Shown: piece by piece, positions 34,828 to 51,151 of the stretch
How the letters are laid out: every line of letters starts with the position of its first letter
Position numbering within the stretch: the stretch's first letter is position 1
Source of the DNA: Zygnema cylindricum
Taxonomy: Eukaryota; Streptophyta; Zygnematophyceae; Zygnematales; Zygnemataceae
Direction of reading: 5' to 3'
Length of the DNA stretch: 60,000 nucleotides
Assembly (NCBI GenBank): GCA_037447655.1
Contig: JBBHKE010001612.1
Coordinates: 168,708-228,707 of the forward strand
Position numbers and translations under genes: made by a program
The notes under the pieces: model-generated
What the model saw: only the letters and a program-made list of their open reading frames with translations
The model's database searches: none
Told to the model about the DNA's origin: nothing

Positions 34828-36346
34828 AAATAAACTTCCTCCTCACAATTAGTAGTAAAGGTTCCCTTCCTAGTGTTATTTCAAAACCCTTATCATCTAA
34901 CACAAATGTAGAGATGAGGTTTATGCTTAACTTAGGAATAAACAACACATCAGAGAATGTAACTATAGATGTCTTTCCCCCCACTTAGACTTTCAGATCT
35001 ACTAATCCCATCAGAGTAGTAGTGACTACCCTCCCATCCCCATAATTTATCTCTACAGTGGGAATCTTTCTCATCTTTGTGAACATGTGTTTGTCCTTAC
35101 ACATGTGCATAGAGGCACCTGAATCCACAATCCAGCACCTTTCACCTTTCAATCCTCTAAAAGCACATTTCTACTTACACAAAATCTCGACCTCGATCTT
35201 CCTCTCCAACTCCTTATCCAACAAGAGATCATCGTCCTCGTCCTTGGATTCCTCTTCATGTACCTACATCAAAGGAGCCTTTTTCTTTCCTCTTGGAGGT
35301 CCACCGATCTACCTCTCCTTTAACGGAAGTTCAGTTAGCTTTAGCTTAGAGCAATTCGCCATATAGTGGCCTGGTTTCTTACAGAAATGACACAGCCCTT
35401 TAGGATCCCTCGGTCCAAACTCTTACAGAAATGACACAGCCCTTTAGGAGCCCTCGGTCCAAACTCATCAGACTTATTTTTCAGCCACCCCCTCCCCCCC
35501 CCCGTGGTTTCCAACCAATTTTTTAGGATCCTTGTTCCTCCAATCAGTCACGGATGTCAAGGCTTGCCCACTCTTTCCTCCCCTCCAAATCTTTACCTTA
35601 TTATCTCGAACGAGAATCATCCCTACCACAAAATTCCATATACACTTGGAGTCCGGCAAGTCCAACACACGGTTGACTATATTCTCGTAACCATCGGTTG
35701 ACTATATTCTCGTAACCATCAGGTAACTTCATAAGCAAACAATTGACCTTCATCTTTTCAATTTCAACCTCTCCAGCACTCTCTAGCTCTATAAAAGGTG
35801 TTGGGAGCTCATTACAAAAATCCAACATCTTCCCCCCTTTTGTATACATATGCATCTATTTTCTAATTAGCCAACTGATATTGCTGAATCGTACCACTTC
35901 GGTATATCTCTATTAGAGCCACCCATAGATCGGATGCCCTTTCTCCTTGCAAATGAGAAGATGGAAGTCGTTAAGTAAGATGGCGGAGGATGAAGAGCTT
36001 TGCCGCCATATTATTATAGTCACAGGTATCAATATCATTCACCTCGTTCCTCGGAATAGGGGACTTGAATGTTGAACAGGTTGCTATGGGTGTGATCGTC
36101 TCCTTCTCCTTTCCTTTGTCCACCACCTCCCCTTCCTTTGTCTCCTATGTTGAAGATGGATCTGCATCACTGGTGAATGTGCTTCCTCCAAACCCTGGAG
36201 GGATGCCTAGACCGGATGGGCGCCTCACTCGTCCACTCACTATTCCCTAAAACCTTTTCTCACATAAAGCTCCTATCATCATACTCTCCCATTATATGAA
36301 GTTAGTTCCATAAAAGATGGGCACCGTAGAGGGTGGGCCCATAACC
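34828..36346 (-). pseudogene. Copia family 1 copy B: gag and protease
   Basis: Gag begins at the ATG 36342-36340, embedded in the PBS. Recognisable parts are the Gag core (35855-35601), a zinc knuckle region near 35350-35400 (CHFC, duplicated by a 44-base tandem repeat), the protease motif read as WIVDSGASMHMC near 35100-35130, and KTSIVTFSDVLFIPKLSINL (34984 down). The coding trace ends at the mosaic element. Several tandem duplications (35377-35464, 35671-35720) break the frame. Confidence 0.85.
36332..36346 (-). promoter_or_regulatory. Primer-binding site, exact iMet anticodon-arm match
   Basis: Minus-strand GGTTATGGGCCCACC follows the LTR terminus TGCA with no gap. It is the exact complement of GGUGGGCCCAUAACC from the anticodon arm of plant initiator tRNA-Met (recalled, to be verified). 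Half-tRNA-iMet priming is known for Drosophila copia and yeast Ty5. Confidence 0.8.
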
Positions 36347-36920
36347 TGCAACTTTGAGACAGTGGGCAGCTCACACGAAGCCCCTAGGATAATCCTGACC
36401 CCTTTGCGTTCCAACTGTCACCCTGACCCCTTTGCGTTCCAACTGTCACCCTGGCAGACAATAACTCTGATCAGCTTCATCTTTGTGAAGACAAGATTCC
36501 CCTGAGTCTATAACAAAAATAATGGCTTAATTTGCTCCCCTGAGCAATAAGTTATGAATGGCCAAAGATGGCTTGTAAATACAAATGCCCTTAGAGAGAG
36601 AGGCGCCTACTTCTAAAATGTCTAAGTCCTAATCCCCCCTTTGAATCCCCTTCTATAGAAGTACGACACCAATCATACGACTGTGCAGTACAAAAAGTAC
36701 AGGTGCCGGAGTACTTTCTGTACGGCCATTGTACGATATGGCCATAAAGGTAACGCCTGTCACATCCGGATTTGTTGTGATACTTCTCGGAGATTCCGCA
36801 AGTTAATGAGATGTTGCCACGTCTCATCCTGTGTGACGGTGACCGCAAACCGCTAAAGCGACCATTCCCGATTTCAGCTCGATAGTTCCATCGACAAACC
36901 GAATACATCTGCCACGAGAT
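36347..36920 (-). repeat. 5' LTR of copy B (truncated)
   Basis: Family 1 LTR end portion: AATAAGTTATGAATGGCC, the AGAGAGAGG block and GTACGGCCATTGTACG. The match to other LTRs is lost near 36920 at a 15-base tandem duplication (TTTCTCTCATGG twice). The start (TGTAGAAAC) is missing. It contains a 28-base duplication at 36394-36449. Confidence 0.7.
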
Positions 36921-38100
36921 TTTCTCTCATGGTTTTTTCTCTCATGGTTTGGCCGTGGCACAGGGATTTGTCTTAAACTTTTTGAGTTTGGCAATCACTG
37001 TAGCAAATCTGGATTCTTTTCCTTTTTTATTATTATTATTTGCATGTTATCTTACTGTGTTCTTATAGTAAATGGCCACATAGATTTACTTTGTGTGGTT
37101 AGTGATGTTTAGAAAAGTTCTTATAGTAAATGGCCACATAGATTTACTTTGTGTGGTTAGTGATGTTTAGAAAATCGGCTGACACTTATTGCTCATTTCC
37201 ACTTTGTTAGAAACATCATAACATTTAAAATTTGTAGTTATTCTCTTGATAATTTTCTCTTTGGTGACATGCATTTCAAAAAAGGTCATGTTTTCGGTGA
37301 CCCAACTACAACATTTTAATTATTATTTGTTTCTACTATTTATTATGTTTTTTTCCTATAACAAACGTGCGAGCATTTTTGCAAAATTAGAAAATGGCCA
37401 AATATGATAAAATTTTCGACTTTGGTAATCAGATACTTGTGTTGTATTTGGGTAATTTTTAGTACATCAAAATTCCAGTTTCAAGACTGTCATATGTGGT
37501 GAAAGATAGTTGATGAATAAAATGGCAAAGCTCATTTTTCTAAATTGTTTGGTGCAAAAACAAATTATAGTTAAAAACTATCAAAACAATCAATAAAACA
37601 TGAAATCCACAAAATCTAAGATCAAAATATTATGTGCTAAAGTGCACAAAAAAATGCTAAAAAATTGTATCGTTAGCATGTAGTGTCATAAGTTAGATTT
37701 TTTTGTCGTTTACTATTTGAAAGTCGTTGTATACTCTATCGTTTCGCTACAAAGTATTGTGATCAAATTGGTTTAAAATTGATTCCATGTGAAATGGTAT
37801 AGAAGCCGGTGAACAAATTATATTTCTTTTCTTTTGCTATACTTTTCTCGGCAAAGTTTGCAAATGTCATAATTTTTAATTATTCTCTTGCGGAATGTAC
37901 ATATCTCTCAACTTTGTGTATGGTGATTTTCCATTCATAGTGTTTGATGATGGTGAGATGGTACGTGATGTTGGTGTATGCTGATAGTTCATGATGTTGG
38001 AGCATGATAATGGTACACGATGATGGTGCATAACGGTGAGATGGTGCATGATAATGATATATGATGAAAGTACATGATGATTTTGCATGATAATTGTATA
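36921..38100. other. Intergenic with tandem duplication
   Basis: AT-rich, no gene. It holds a perfect two-copy tandem of a 58-base unit at 37059-37174 and a degenerate GATGGTGCATGATG-type repeat at about 37920-38095. Confidence 0.7.
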
Positions 38101-38556
38101 AACTAATGGTTTTCTTTTAGTATTTTCTAGGTCTTAAGATTGTAAAATAAAAGGCAAAAAGGTAACTCTAAAAGCCTGCCTCTAACTCCTCTCTCAAGTC
38201 TCCACACTTGTCGCAGGGAGTTAGAGCCATAGCTGCCTAGGTTGTCCAAAGAGACAGGAAGGCAGATTTTGGTTAAGTTGCCAAAAAGGTTTGACGGACC
38301 CATGATTTGATCCTAGTATCTGTCGTCCGTCAAAGTAGTCATTAGCTTTGTTCAAAACCAGCTGAGATATATAGGGTGTGATAATTACTTAAACATGTAC
38401 ACGTAGGAAATTCCATTTAACTAGATGAACGGCTTTCAGGGCATAGATTCAGTTGTACTTTATGTACGCGACGAAACAAATCATACGGAAATTTGTTTCG
38501 ACGGCTTGTATTAATAGCCGACTTCGGATCGGACGGTCATTACTAAGCAATACACT
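38101..38556 (+). repeat. Family 1 LTR fragment
   Basis: Starts TGTATAAACTAATGGTTTTC and follows the shared LTR at 28580-29852 (reverse orientation) closely: TTTAGTATTTTCTAGGT, AAAGAGACAGGAAGGCAG, TTTGACGGACCCA. It is cut off near 38556, with no PBS or gag. Confidence 0.75.
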
Positions 38557-40668
38557 ATACAACATCTCTCAAATATGAGTACTCTTAAAAATTACATAAG
38601 GAAGAGCCAACAACTTAAAAATTTAGGATAGAATCTGATACCTCAAATAGAGGCAAAAACAAGATTATCAAGATTAAAAACATCGAGAGAAACACGCAAA
38701 AGTTACTTCATAATATATAGTGTACAATATATAACATCTTCACCAATATATATTTAACAACTTAACAAGCATGAAAAAATACTAAAAATCTTCTAGTTCC
38801 TCGAGAGATAAAGTATGTGACAGCTGGAGATCAGACAAATGGACCATTATACAACGGGGAGGGGGAGGGGAGGGGGAGGGGGAGGGGGGGAAGGGAGGGG
38901 GAGGGGGATGGTGAGGGGGAGGAGGGGGGAGAGGATGGTACATAATTTCCTTAAAAGAACCAATTCCACCAATCCTGTAAAGTTCACTGACAACTTTCAG
39001 AGTCACATGTATATGTTACGAAGATTGTACGGCGTTGAAAAGTACATACCGTAGTACAACATTCCATCTCATTAAATACGTTAGGAGCCAGTATGAATGT
39101 GAAATTAGACAAATCTTCAATACACATGAAATTTCTTAATCATTAACAAACTGCTCATCAGACAACAATGCAATCCTTAGTACAGCATCTGATTTTAAAT
39201 GAAGTACTTCATACAGATCAACACTATTCAAACAGTCGAAGATGGTACATGTACTACTTATGTCAACCTTATACTCACCATGTAGTATATGGCCCTAATT
39301 CTCTAGGTTACCTCTTTGTACAAGCCTATTGTAAAAGAAAATACCTCGAAAAATTTACAATTGTTTTGCAAACCAAAGTTCAAAACACTGCTTTCCTGAC
39401 AATATAATAATCAATGACAGTCACTATACCATCCATACCATAGTCCAAAAGTGCAAAAACAAGTGGAACAAGTGCAACTCATCCAAGCTAAATGAGTACT
39501 CAATAACACCACCATATAATACAAGCTAGTATAAGGTAGACCATACATAATGTTTCCAAGACTTTCATATATTTTAACTTACAACCAGAACATACTTCTT
39601 TCATACTCCAAAACCATACACTACTGCTGGCCCTGAAAAAAAAATTGTCACAAAAACTGCTCACATGGGCAAAAACAACTAAACCATTTAACGAAACTGG
39701 CCCGTTCCGCATGTCCATTGTACCATACAGCACACATTCAGTAAAAAGTTACCACATATAGCGAATCCACTTGTTTTGGCACATTTGCACAACAGTCTCA
39801 AACGAATCACATAAATGCACAAAAAGATTACCATATTGGCAATAAATAAAGCAATATTATCACTCCCAGCCGGTGAAAATTAAATCTCGGTGCTGCAAAT
39901 TTGAGAGAATTTGGGAGAATTTGGGATAGATATTTGCAAGTTGGTTTGTAGGTCCACTGTACAAAAAGCACACTCAGCATCACCCTCATTAGTGTGGTTA
40001 CGATCCATTAACTGTTCATCATCTTTGTTTTGTCGGACCCTTTCCAGTCCAGTTTTCCTAACTATAAAAAACTGCAATCTGGAAATGGAGATCACAGCCC
40101 GGTGACTCTCCAAGGAACACATTATAATTAGAACAGTTGATGTAGAAATAGACAATAAAAATCTGCTTAGAAAAACATCCCTCAACAAGGAACCTGGTTC
40201 CCCGTGGCAGTGAGCTATACAGAAAAGTTCAAAAAAAAAAATTAAAAAAAAGTTCTACCACCACGAATCCCCACCATCTTTCTTTTTTAACTTTTTGAGT
40301 CATTTATGCCAAATACCCTCCTACTCACAAGCACGAATGGAGTGCAAATGGGGTGCAAAGCCCGGTGCCTCCACCCAAAACACATAAAGAAAAGTGTTGA
40401 AGTAGTAAACTACCAGATGTTGAAGCCACAACTATTTGACATTACCACAGCTTGGCTGGGTTCTTTAAAAAACAATCCTCCCTCAAGTCCCGGAGCCTTC
40501 TTCACCTCTTCTCCTCTCTTCCACGCATAAGCCTAACATCTGAGTCGAGTGACGATGGCCACATCTGCTTTTAGGTCAACTCGAGGGCCAGAGATTCCGT
40601 AGAAAATTATCCTACTTTGTTTCAAACTCACTCCTCTTTTTTGACAGCAGTACGGCCCAGGGAGGCGG
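38557..40668. other. Region 3' of the Rab gene
   Basis: No second gene is recognised. A G-rich purine tract of about 75 bases (38859-38935, GGGGGAGGGG units) is a candidate quadruplex or triplex former. The Rab 3' UTR should start at 40668 and run downward, but no poly-A signal could be fixed. Confidence 0.5.
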
Positions 40669-45852
<5,184 letters not shown>

Positions 45853-46842
45853 AACTATAAACTACTAAACAAAATAAAAATAAAAAATAAAACGATCTGT
45901 CCTTAGAATCCTTTCGATGTGTATGCTAACCTTGCCCAAAAAAAAAAAAAGTGTATGGCAAACGAAATAAACACGAACTTGCAGACTCTGGAGAGGATTT
46001 GGTGTAACTTGTCAGCCAAAGTCGTCTGCAAAGACAGGAGGGACGGTTGGGCTCCGCTGCGAAATACAGTGCGCACGAATGCATTCGGCTCATTAAATAA
46101 TGGGTACTGTTTTCACCTCATTGATTCTTCTATTTCCACCCACATAATACCAGATATACGATAGCGTACAGCATACTCATATTTTGTACAGAAAGTACAA
46201 ACGGTGTGAAGTTTGAATTTTGAAACAACAACGAGATATTGTCGGTGTTCGTACGCATATGTAACTGTAAGGTCAGGAAAAACGACATAGCGCCAAAACG
46301 TCCACATACACTTTAGTGAGTTGTACTTAGGCTAACAGTAAGGCCCGATTTATATAGGTTCTGTTCCATTTCAGTCCAAACTGAACTGACCGATTTAAAC
46401 AGTATTTGAGATTCACAAACCAAGTGAACCGTTGAATTCTGCCGAGCCGAACCGTTCAAACCGTAAAACCGTTCAAATATCCCTCATAAAGCCTAAAAAC
46501 GCTGAGAAAACGCGTAAAAATTTATGAAATGACGTTTCGTCAAGTCTACCTGGTGAGTGGTGTTGCATGTTGTACACAATAAACACCGTATGAAACAATT
46601 AGGGTTGCGTATCGCATCGGATGATTTGGCGATACATCAGCAGGGGGATGATCGAAGACGATTTATGTCCGTTTTATAGCAAGACGATGCGGCAATGCAT
46701 GTTTATAACACCGTGAATCGCTATGACTATGGCAACCCCTAAATTACGATCCCTTATATAGAAATATAGAATCACTTCAACTATTTATTTATAAACGCCA
46801 ATATAGGTTTAGTATTATTAGTGTCGATTTCTCTAAGTACAG
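45853..46842. promoter_or_regulatory. Upstream region of the Rab gene
   Basis: About 1 kb between the Rab start codon and the first TIR element at 46843; it should contain the 5' UTR and promoter. No clear TATA box or start site could be assigned. Contains AACCGTTCAAACCG-type direct repeats at 46420-46480. Confidence 0.35.
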
Positions 46843-47445
46843 TACACCGCCAATCGCTATTAGCGTTGTGTACGCTAATTCCGTCCCGCTTTTTTTTGCT
46901 TTGCCCTTTTTCTAAAAGGGAAAAGCATTGTAGTCGCCTTCGTCTCTGGTGACAACGAGAATTGGCCGTCGATGTTTTATGTGTAAGATCTTGAGCCGTT
47001 GAGGGTTTTGAGTTAGGATTGGCGTCTTTGGTGACAAAGGAAAGGGACACGTGGTACAATCCTATTTGTTGTATTTCACGTGGTTGTAGTGGTATGATAA
47101 ATGTCCAGACAAAATCGACGTCGGACGCATGAGATTATGAGCTCTAAAAAGGGGGTCTAATCGGGTTGTCAAATATCACGTTCGCACATATTCGTCCAGC
47201 GACCACGTTTCGACTGTGTGAACGTACGATTTGTGTACAATTTGTAAGATTTTGTATGAATACCTATAATAGTGTAAGCATGTTTGCGACCGACATTTTT
47301 TTTTTTCAAAGATCCAAATTATAATTATTAAACAATTAGAATGTATGTTTTTTTTCAAAATTTTCAAATTCTTAATTAGCGTAAATCACGGTAATTTTTC
47401 ATGTACGCTAAAGAAACTTCTACGCTAATAGCGATTGGCGGTGTA
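46843..47445. mobile_element. M1-family TIR element, 603 bp, perfect ends
   Basis: The first 24 bases (TACACCGCCAATCGCTATTA then GCGT) are the exact reverse complement of the last 24, and both ends carry TA. It is the best-preserved M1 copy here, so probably the youngest. It encodes no protein that I recognise. Confidence 0.88.
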
Positions 47446-47500
47446 GTGTGATGAACGTAATGAGACAATCCGTACAAGAACTGCTCGTTATTCCGTACAG

Positions 47501-48007
47501 TACCACCTCGAATCTTAATTAGGGTTGTGTACTCTAATTCCGTCGCCCCAAATTTTGACTCTATCACCCTAAATAAAGTATATTTACATTATTTAAGGTA
47601 ATTTTTGAATATGCGTTAACAGCTCTAATATAGTGCCGTTTTAAATAGTGTTGCGTACGGTCAGTGTCTACCGTGCAAAATTGTACTTCGTTAACTAAAA
47701 AAGTACAAAAAATGATTTAATATAGGCGGTTATCATGTAACTGCGTTTTCACAAACCGCGTAGTGCAAGCGTCATAATGACGTGAAACTGAACGTTTTGT
47801 CAGATTCTGTACGTATACCTAATTTACAGTAAAGATATCAGCGGGGATAATTAGTACGGAAAGAAATCCAAATTAGCGTTATTGATAAATTAGAGTAAAA
47901 TTTGTTTTTGAAAAAAAAAAAATTCACAAGTTAGAGTTAATAACTCTAATCTTTTTTTATTTTTTTTACTCTAATTATTTCTCTACTCTAATTACGATTC
48001 GCGGTGA
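47501..48007. mobile_element. M1-family TIR element, diverged
   Basis: The left end TACCACCTCGAATCTTAATTA and right end ACGATTCGCGGTGA are diverged M1 TIRs. The interior follows 6171-6660 over its length (CGTCATAATGACG-type, AACGTTTTGTCAG, CCTAATTTACAGTA), so the two are one subfamily. It lies 55 bases from the previous copy. Confidence 0.75.
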
Positions 48008-48153
48008 AGCATAAAAATAGTGTCAGATAACGGCGTCGACACTGGAAAGCGCACTCAGATTTGGTTCCCAGTAATAAAAACGCTCTCACATGTTAAAACG
48101 TCAACTAGTACACGGGCTATAGCGGCGACACTATGGGAATGTGTATCCAAATC

Positions 48154-48267
48154 AGTATGAGATGTGTAAATTAGTGTGAGATGTGTAAATTAGTGTGAAA
48201 TGTGTAAATTAGTGTGAGATGTGTAAATTAGTGTGAGATGTGTAAATTAGTATGAGATATGTAAATT
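48154..48267 (+). repeat. 19-bp minisatellite, six copies
   Basis: Six head-to-tail copies of AGTGTGAGATGTGTAAATT with one or two changes per copy. No spacers separate them, so it is not a CRISPR array. Confidence 0.95.
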
Positions 48268-49545
48268 AGCGCTATTGCTTTGTTAGTGTTCAACGCATGA
48301 ATCTAAAATGCTAAAATAGAATCGATATGACTATTTGTTTATTTACACTAAAACCCTAATAGGCAATAGTGATTGGCTGTGTAGCTTATACGCTACGATG
48401 CAGTGATGTGGTGCGCTGCGACTTATCGCCATGATAGCTTATGCAAAAGTGTCATATCGCAGCGATTGGCTTATCTCTATTTTGACCTTTCACAGCTGTC
48501 CAGATGAACATGGAGTGTCGTGAATCATGGATATATGTACGGTATTATATTTTGCAAGTGCCTTTTTCTTTCCGTCTGACCGAGAAGATGTTTTGTGGCC
48601 GTACTTGCTCCGCTTCTGACATTCCCGTATTTTTTTGTGGTATCCTAAGTTCCTAACTCTATTTTGAGATTTGATTTCCATAAGAGAGGGAATGTTCCTT
48701 GGGACTTGGTGTCTTGCCATCATCGCTTCAATCATCAGGCGTAAAATTGTACGGAGCATACGATGCGTCGATACCTTCAAAATCACACATTTGTGTCTGT
48801 TTTTGCTATTTTGTTTTGAACAAGTTCAAGGCCTCTCACATTACACCGCCCATTCGTTACGAGCGTTAAGGAGGTGTGCCCACGTAGAAAGATTTTATTT
48901 CCAAAAATGCTATGGTAATACCATCGAAATACAAAACATGATTGTCACTAAAAAGAATTAATCACCAACAAAGGTAAAAAACCAAAATCCTAAAGGACAA
49001 AAAACACAATAATAGTGCTTTAAAAGAAGAAAATAAATAAAGCAAGTACAACAAAACTAAACTATTGAAACACTACAAACTACCCTAGACACTAAAGCCT
49101 CAAACTATGCCTAACTAAAGCTCAGAACTACAAATATCGTCTATATGTCAGGTTTTTTTGTCATTTTAATCCAAAATTCAGTCGTCAACGAGAAAAACAT
49201 CAGACGTACGTACAAATGCAATAACCACAGTACAATGAACACCAGCTTGATACTTTGAATGTACGCCAATTTTGGCGTCTTTTGTTCTCATTTTGGCGTT
49301 TTACTCTTTTCGTCTCACGGCGCGTGATTCCAGCTCGTCAAAAAATTATCACTAGACCAACGAATGAAGCAACTTCCATGCACGCGATGGACAATTTTTA
49401 GCACGACGGGGAGTTCCAAAAAAAGGTAAAGTGTCTATTTAAAACCTATACGGAGTTTCCTACAATGGTATGAACAACCCTACAATGTCACCTAAAGTCG
49501 ACGAAGGTGTGACAATATTGTAGGCGTCTACAATCATCGCTACAG
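48268..49545. other. Intergenic, no gene seen
   Basis: Short frames on both strands (48490-48961) without recognisable domains. 49480-49545 has GTCGACGAAGGTG and ATTGTAGGCGTCTACAATC words resembling the inner part of the Harbinger-like element at 140-918. Confidence 0.45.
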
Positions 49546-49766
49546 TACACCGCGAATCATTATTAGCGTATTGAACGCTAATTCGGTTCCCCCAAATTTT
49601 TCCAAAATTCTCAAATAGAATTATCCATACTATTTAAAAAAAACACTAATTTGTAATAAGAGTAAACGATTTCTTTGAAAATTTTCAAATTCCAAATTAG
49701 CGTTTACAACGGTAATAATTATTATACGCTAAAAAAACTTCCACGCTAATAACAATTCGTCTTGTA
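49546..49766. mobile_element. M1-family MITE, 221 bp
   Basis: Starts TACACCGCGAATCATTATTA and ends CGCTAATAACAATTCGTCTTGTA, diverged inverted ends bounded by TA. The interior ACGCTAATTCGG motif is shared with the M1 element at 114-2663. Confidence 0.75.
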
Positions 49767-49779
49767 ATGTACTATACAG

Positions 49780-49930
49780 TATATATCCCATTTTCTTTCC
49801 CTTTCCCTTCACTACTCTCCCACCCTCCCTCTCCCTGTCCCCCTTCCTCCTCTCTTCATATTGTCTATCAGCCGCACTATCTCCCTCCCCCTCTTCCCCT
49901 CCCTCTCCCCAATCCCTCGATTTGTCGCTA
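49780..49930 (+). repeat. Pyrimidine-rich tract
   Basis: About 150 bases almost wholly C and T (CCCTCCCTCTCCC units); no coding value. Confidence 0.8.
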
Positions 49931-50052
49931 TTTCGCCACCTCGCTTTTTATTTGTCACACTATCCCCATTCTACTTTTTTTTTATATGTGATTAACTCGC
50001 AATTTTTTTTGTCTCTCTGTTTCTCCCTTATAGTACTCAACGACGAGACTAT

Positions 50053-50126
50053 TGGAGAAATTAATGGTCCTTTTTAAAGTATTTTCTAGATCTAAATATA
50101 AATATAGAAAGAAGCCGAGGCAGTCT
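50053..50126 (+). repeat. Family 1 copy C: first part of 5' LTR
   Basis: Begins TGGAGAAATTAATGG and runs through ATTTTCTAGATCT to GAAGCCGAGGCAGTCT, matching 3887-3955. The LTR is cut here by the family 2 insertion and resumes at 56342. ACTAT precedes it and may be the target duplication, but the other end is outside the window. Confidence 0.8.
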
Positions 50127-51136
50127 TGTTGTTTTGGAAACCTTGAGTTCTCTCTATATCTTGCTGCTATGCTGCCATGCTGCGCTAAGTCTGATATCGC
50201 AGCTAGAAACCTTGAGCACTCTACACTTGTTGCTGTGCTGCTATGCTGCTCTGATCTGACATCGCAGCTGCGCTGCTCTAATATCACAGCTGCGCTGAAA
50301 GATCATAGCAGTCATAGCAGTCATAGCAGTCGTAGCAGAGTCATAGCAGCTATAGCAGTCTGCGCAAGAAAGGTGTTCTGAATATGAGTCAATTTGTGTG
50401 AAGATAAATTGACGGGGACATGATTTAGTGAGTATGTAACTCGAAAGGGAGTACACAGATTCAGTGCACTTCAGGCACACGTGTCGGTCCGTGAGAAAGT
50501 CAAGTTTGGTTGTTCTAGAAGAAAAGGTACAGTTACATTTGAGGACCAAAGTTACACGTGGAGGTTCATCTTCGGTGATGAAAGAATACGTGGAAAGCGG
50601 ACGGAGTCCGCCGTCATTTTTGGAAGAGAAGTATTGACTGTACCGTCATTTTAGCGGACGAACTTTAACCGCGTACTATTTCATTTCTAGCTGCTGTCTG
50701 ATTGGTGGAAATAAATATGTGCATTCGACGGTGGGATTTTGTTAATGAAGAGTAGTGTACCAATTGGCCACGCTAGTTGTAGTACGGTGTGATCAACCGT
50801 AGGCTCACTTGTATATATAGGACTTAGATTACTTTAGGAAAAGTAGTATTGTTGTGTAGGAAAACTGCGAAGCAATTTTTGGGTGTGTTTGAATTATAAG
50901 ATCATTGTGATCTTTTGGCAAAACTTTGTGAAATTCTGCATGTGGGTTCTTTGGTGTATATTTTATATTGTGGCAAATTTGCAGACCTAGGGTGTGTCTG
51001 GTTTGTTTGGGGCTTCATTGTGAAGTTGGTTGTTTGTGGGATTTCGTGAGAGTTTCCTCTTTGCACAATTGATTATCATGGCAACTGCCGGTGCTTCTTC
51101 ATCTTCTTCAGTGGCACCAGCTGCCTCATATCAACA
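50127..51136 (+). repeat. 5' LTR of family 2 element
   Basis: TGTTG...CAACA ends. Contains a CATAGCAGT minisatellite near 50300-50360 and a TATATATAGGACTTAG segment (50812) that could hold the TATA box. The gag ATG (51078) lies 59 bases before the LTR end. Confidence 0.92.
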
Positions 51137-51151
51137 GGTCACGGGCCCTCC
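51137..51151 (+). promoter_or_regulatory. Putative primer-binding site, family 2
   Basis: GGTCACGGGCCCTCC directly follows the LTR terminus CAACA. It aligns with the family 1 PBS GGTTATGGGCCCACC with three mismatches. It is read in frame as part of Gag. The mismatches may reflect decay or a different primer. Confidence 0.55.

Noticed and set aside
48154-48267. Possible CRISPR-like array
   Set aside because: Units are contiguous with no spacers and the genome is eukaryotic; it is a 19-base minisatellite.
51030-51077. Gag start at the upstream ATG 51030
   Set aside because: The extra residues before ATG 51078 look like untranslated LTR sequence; 51078 has a better context, with G at +4. Either start lies inside the LTR.
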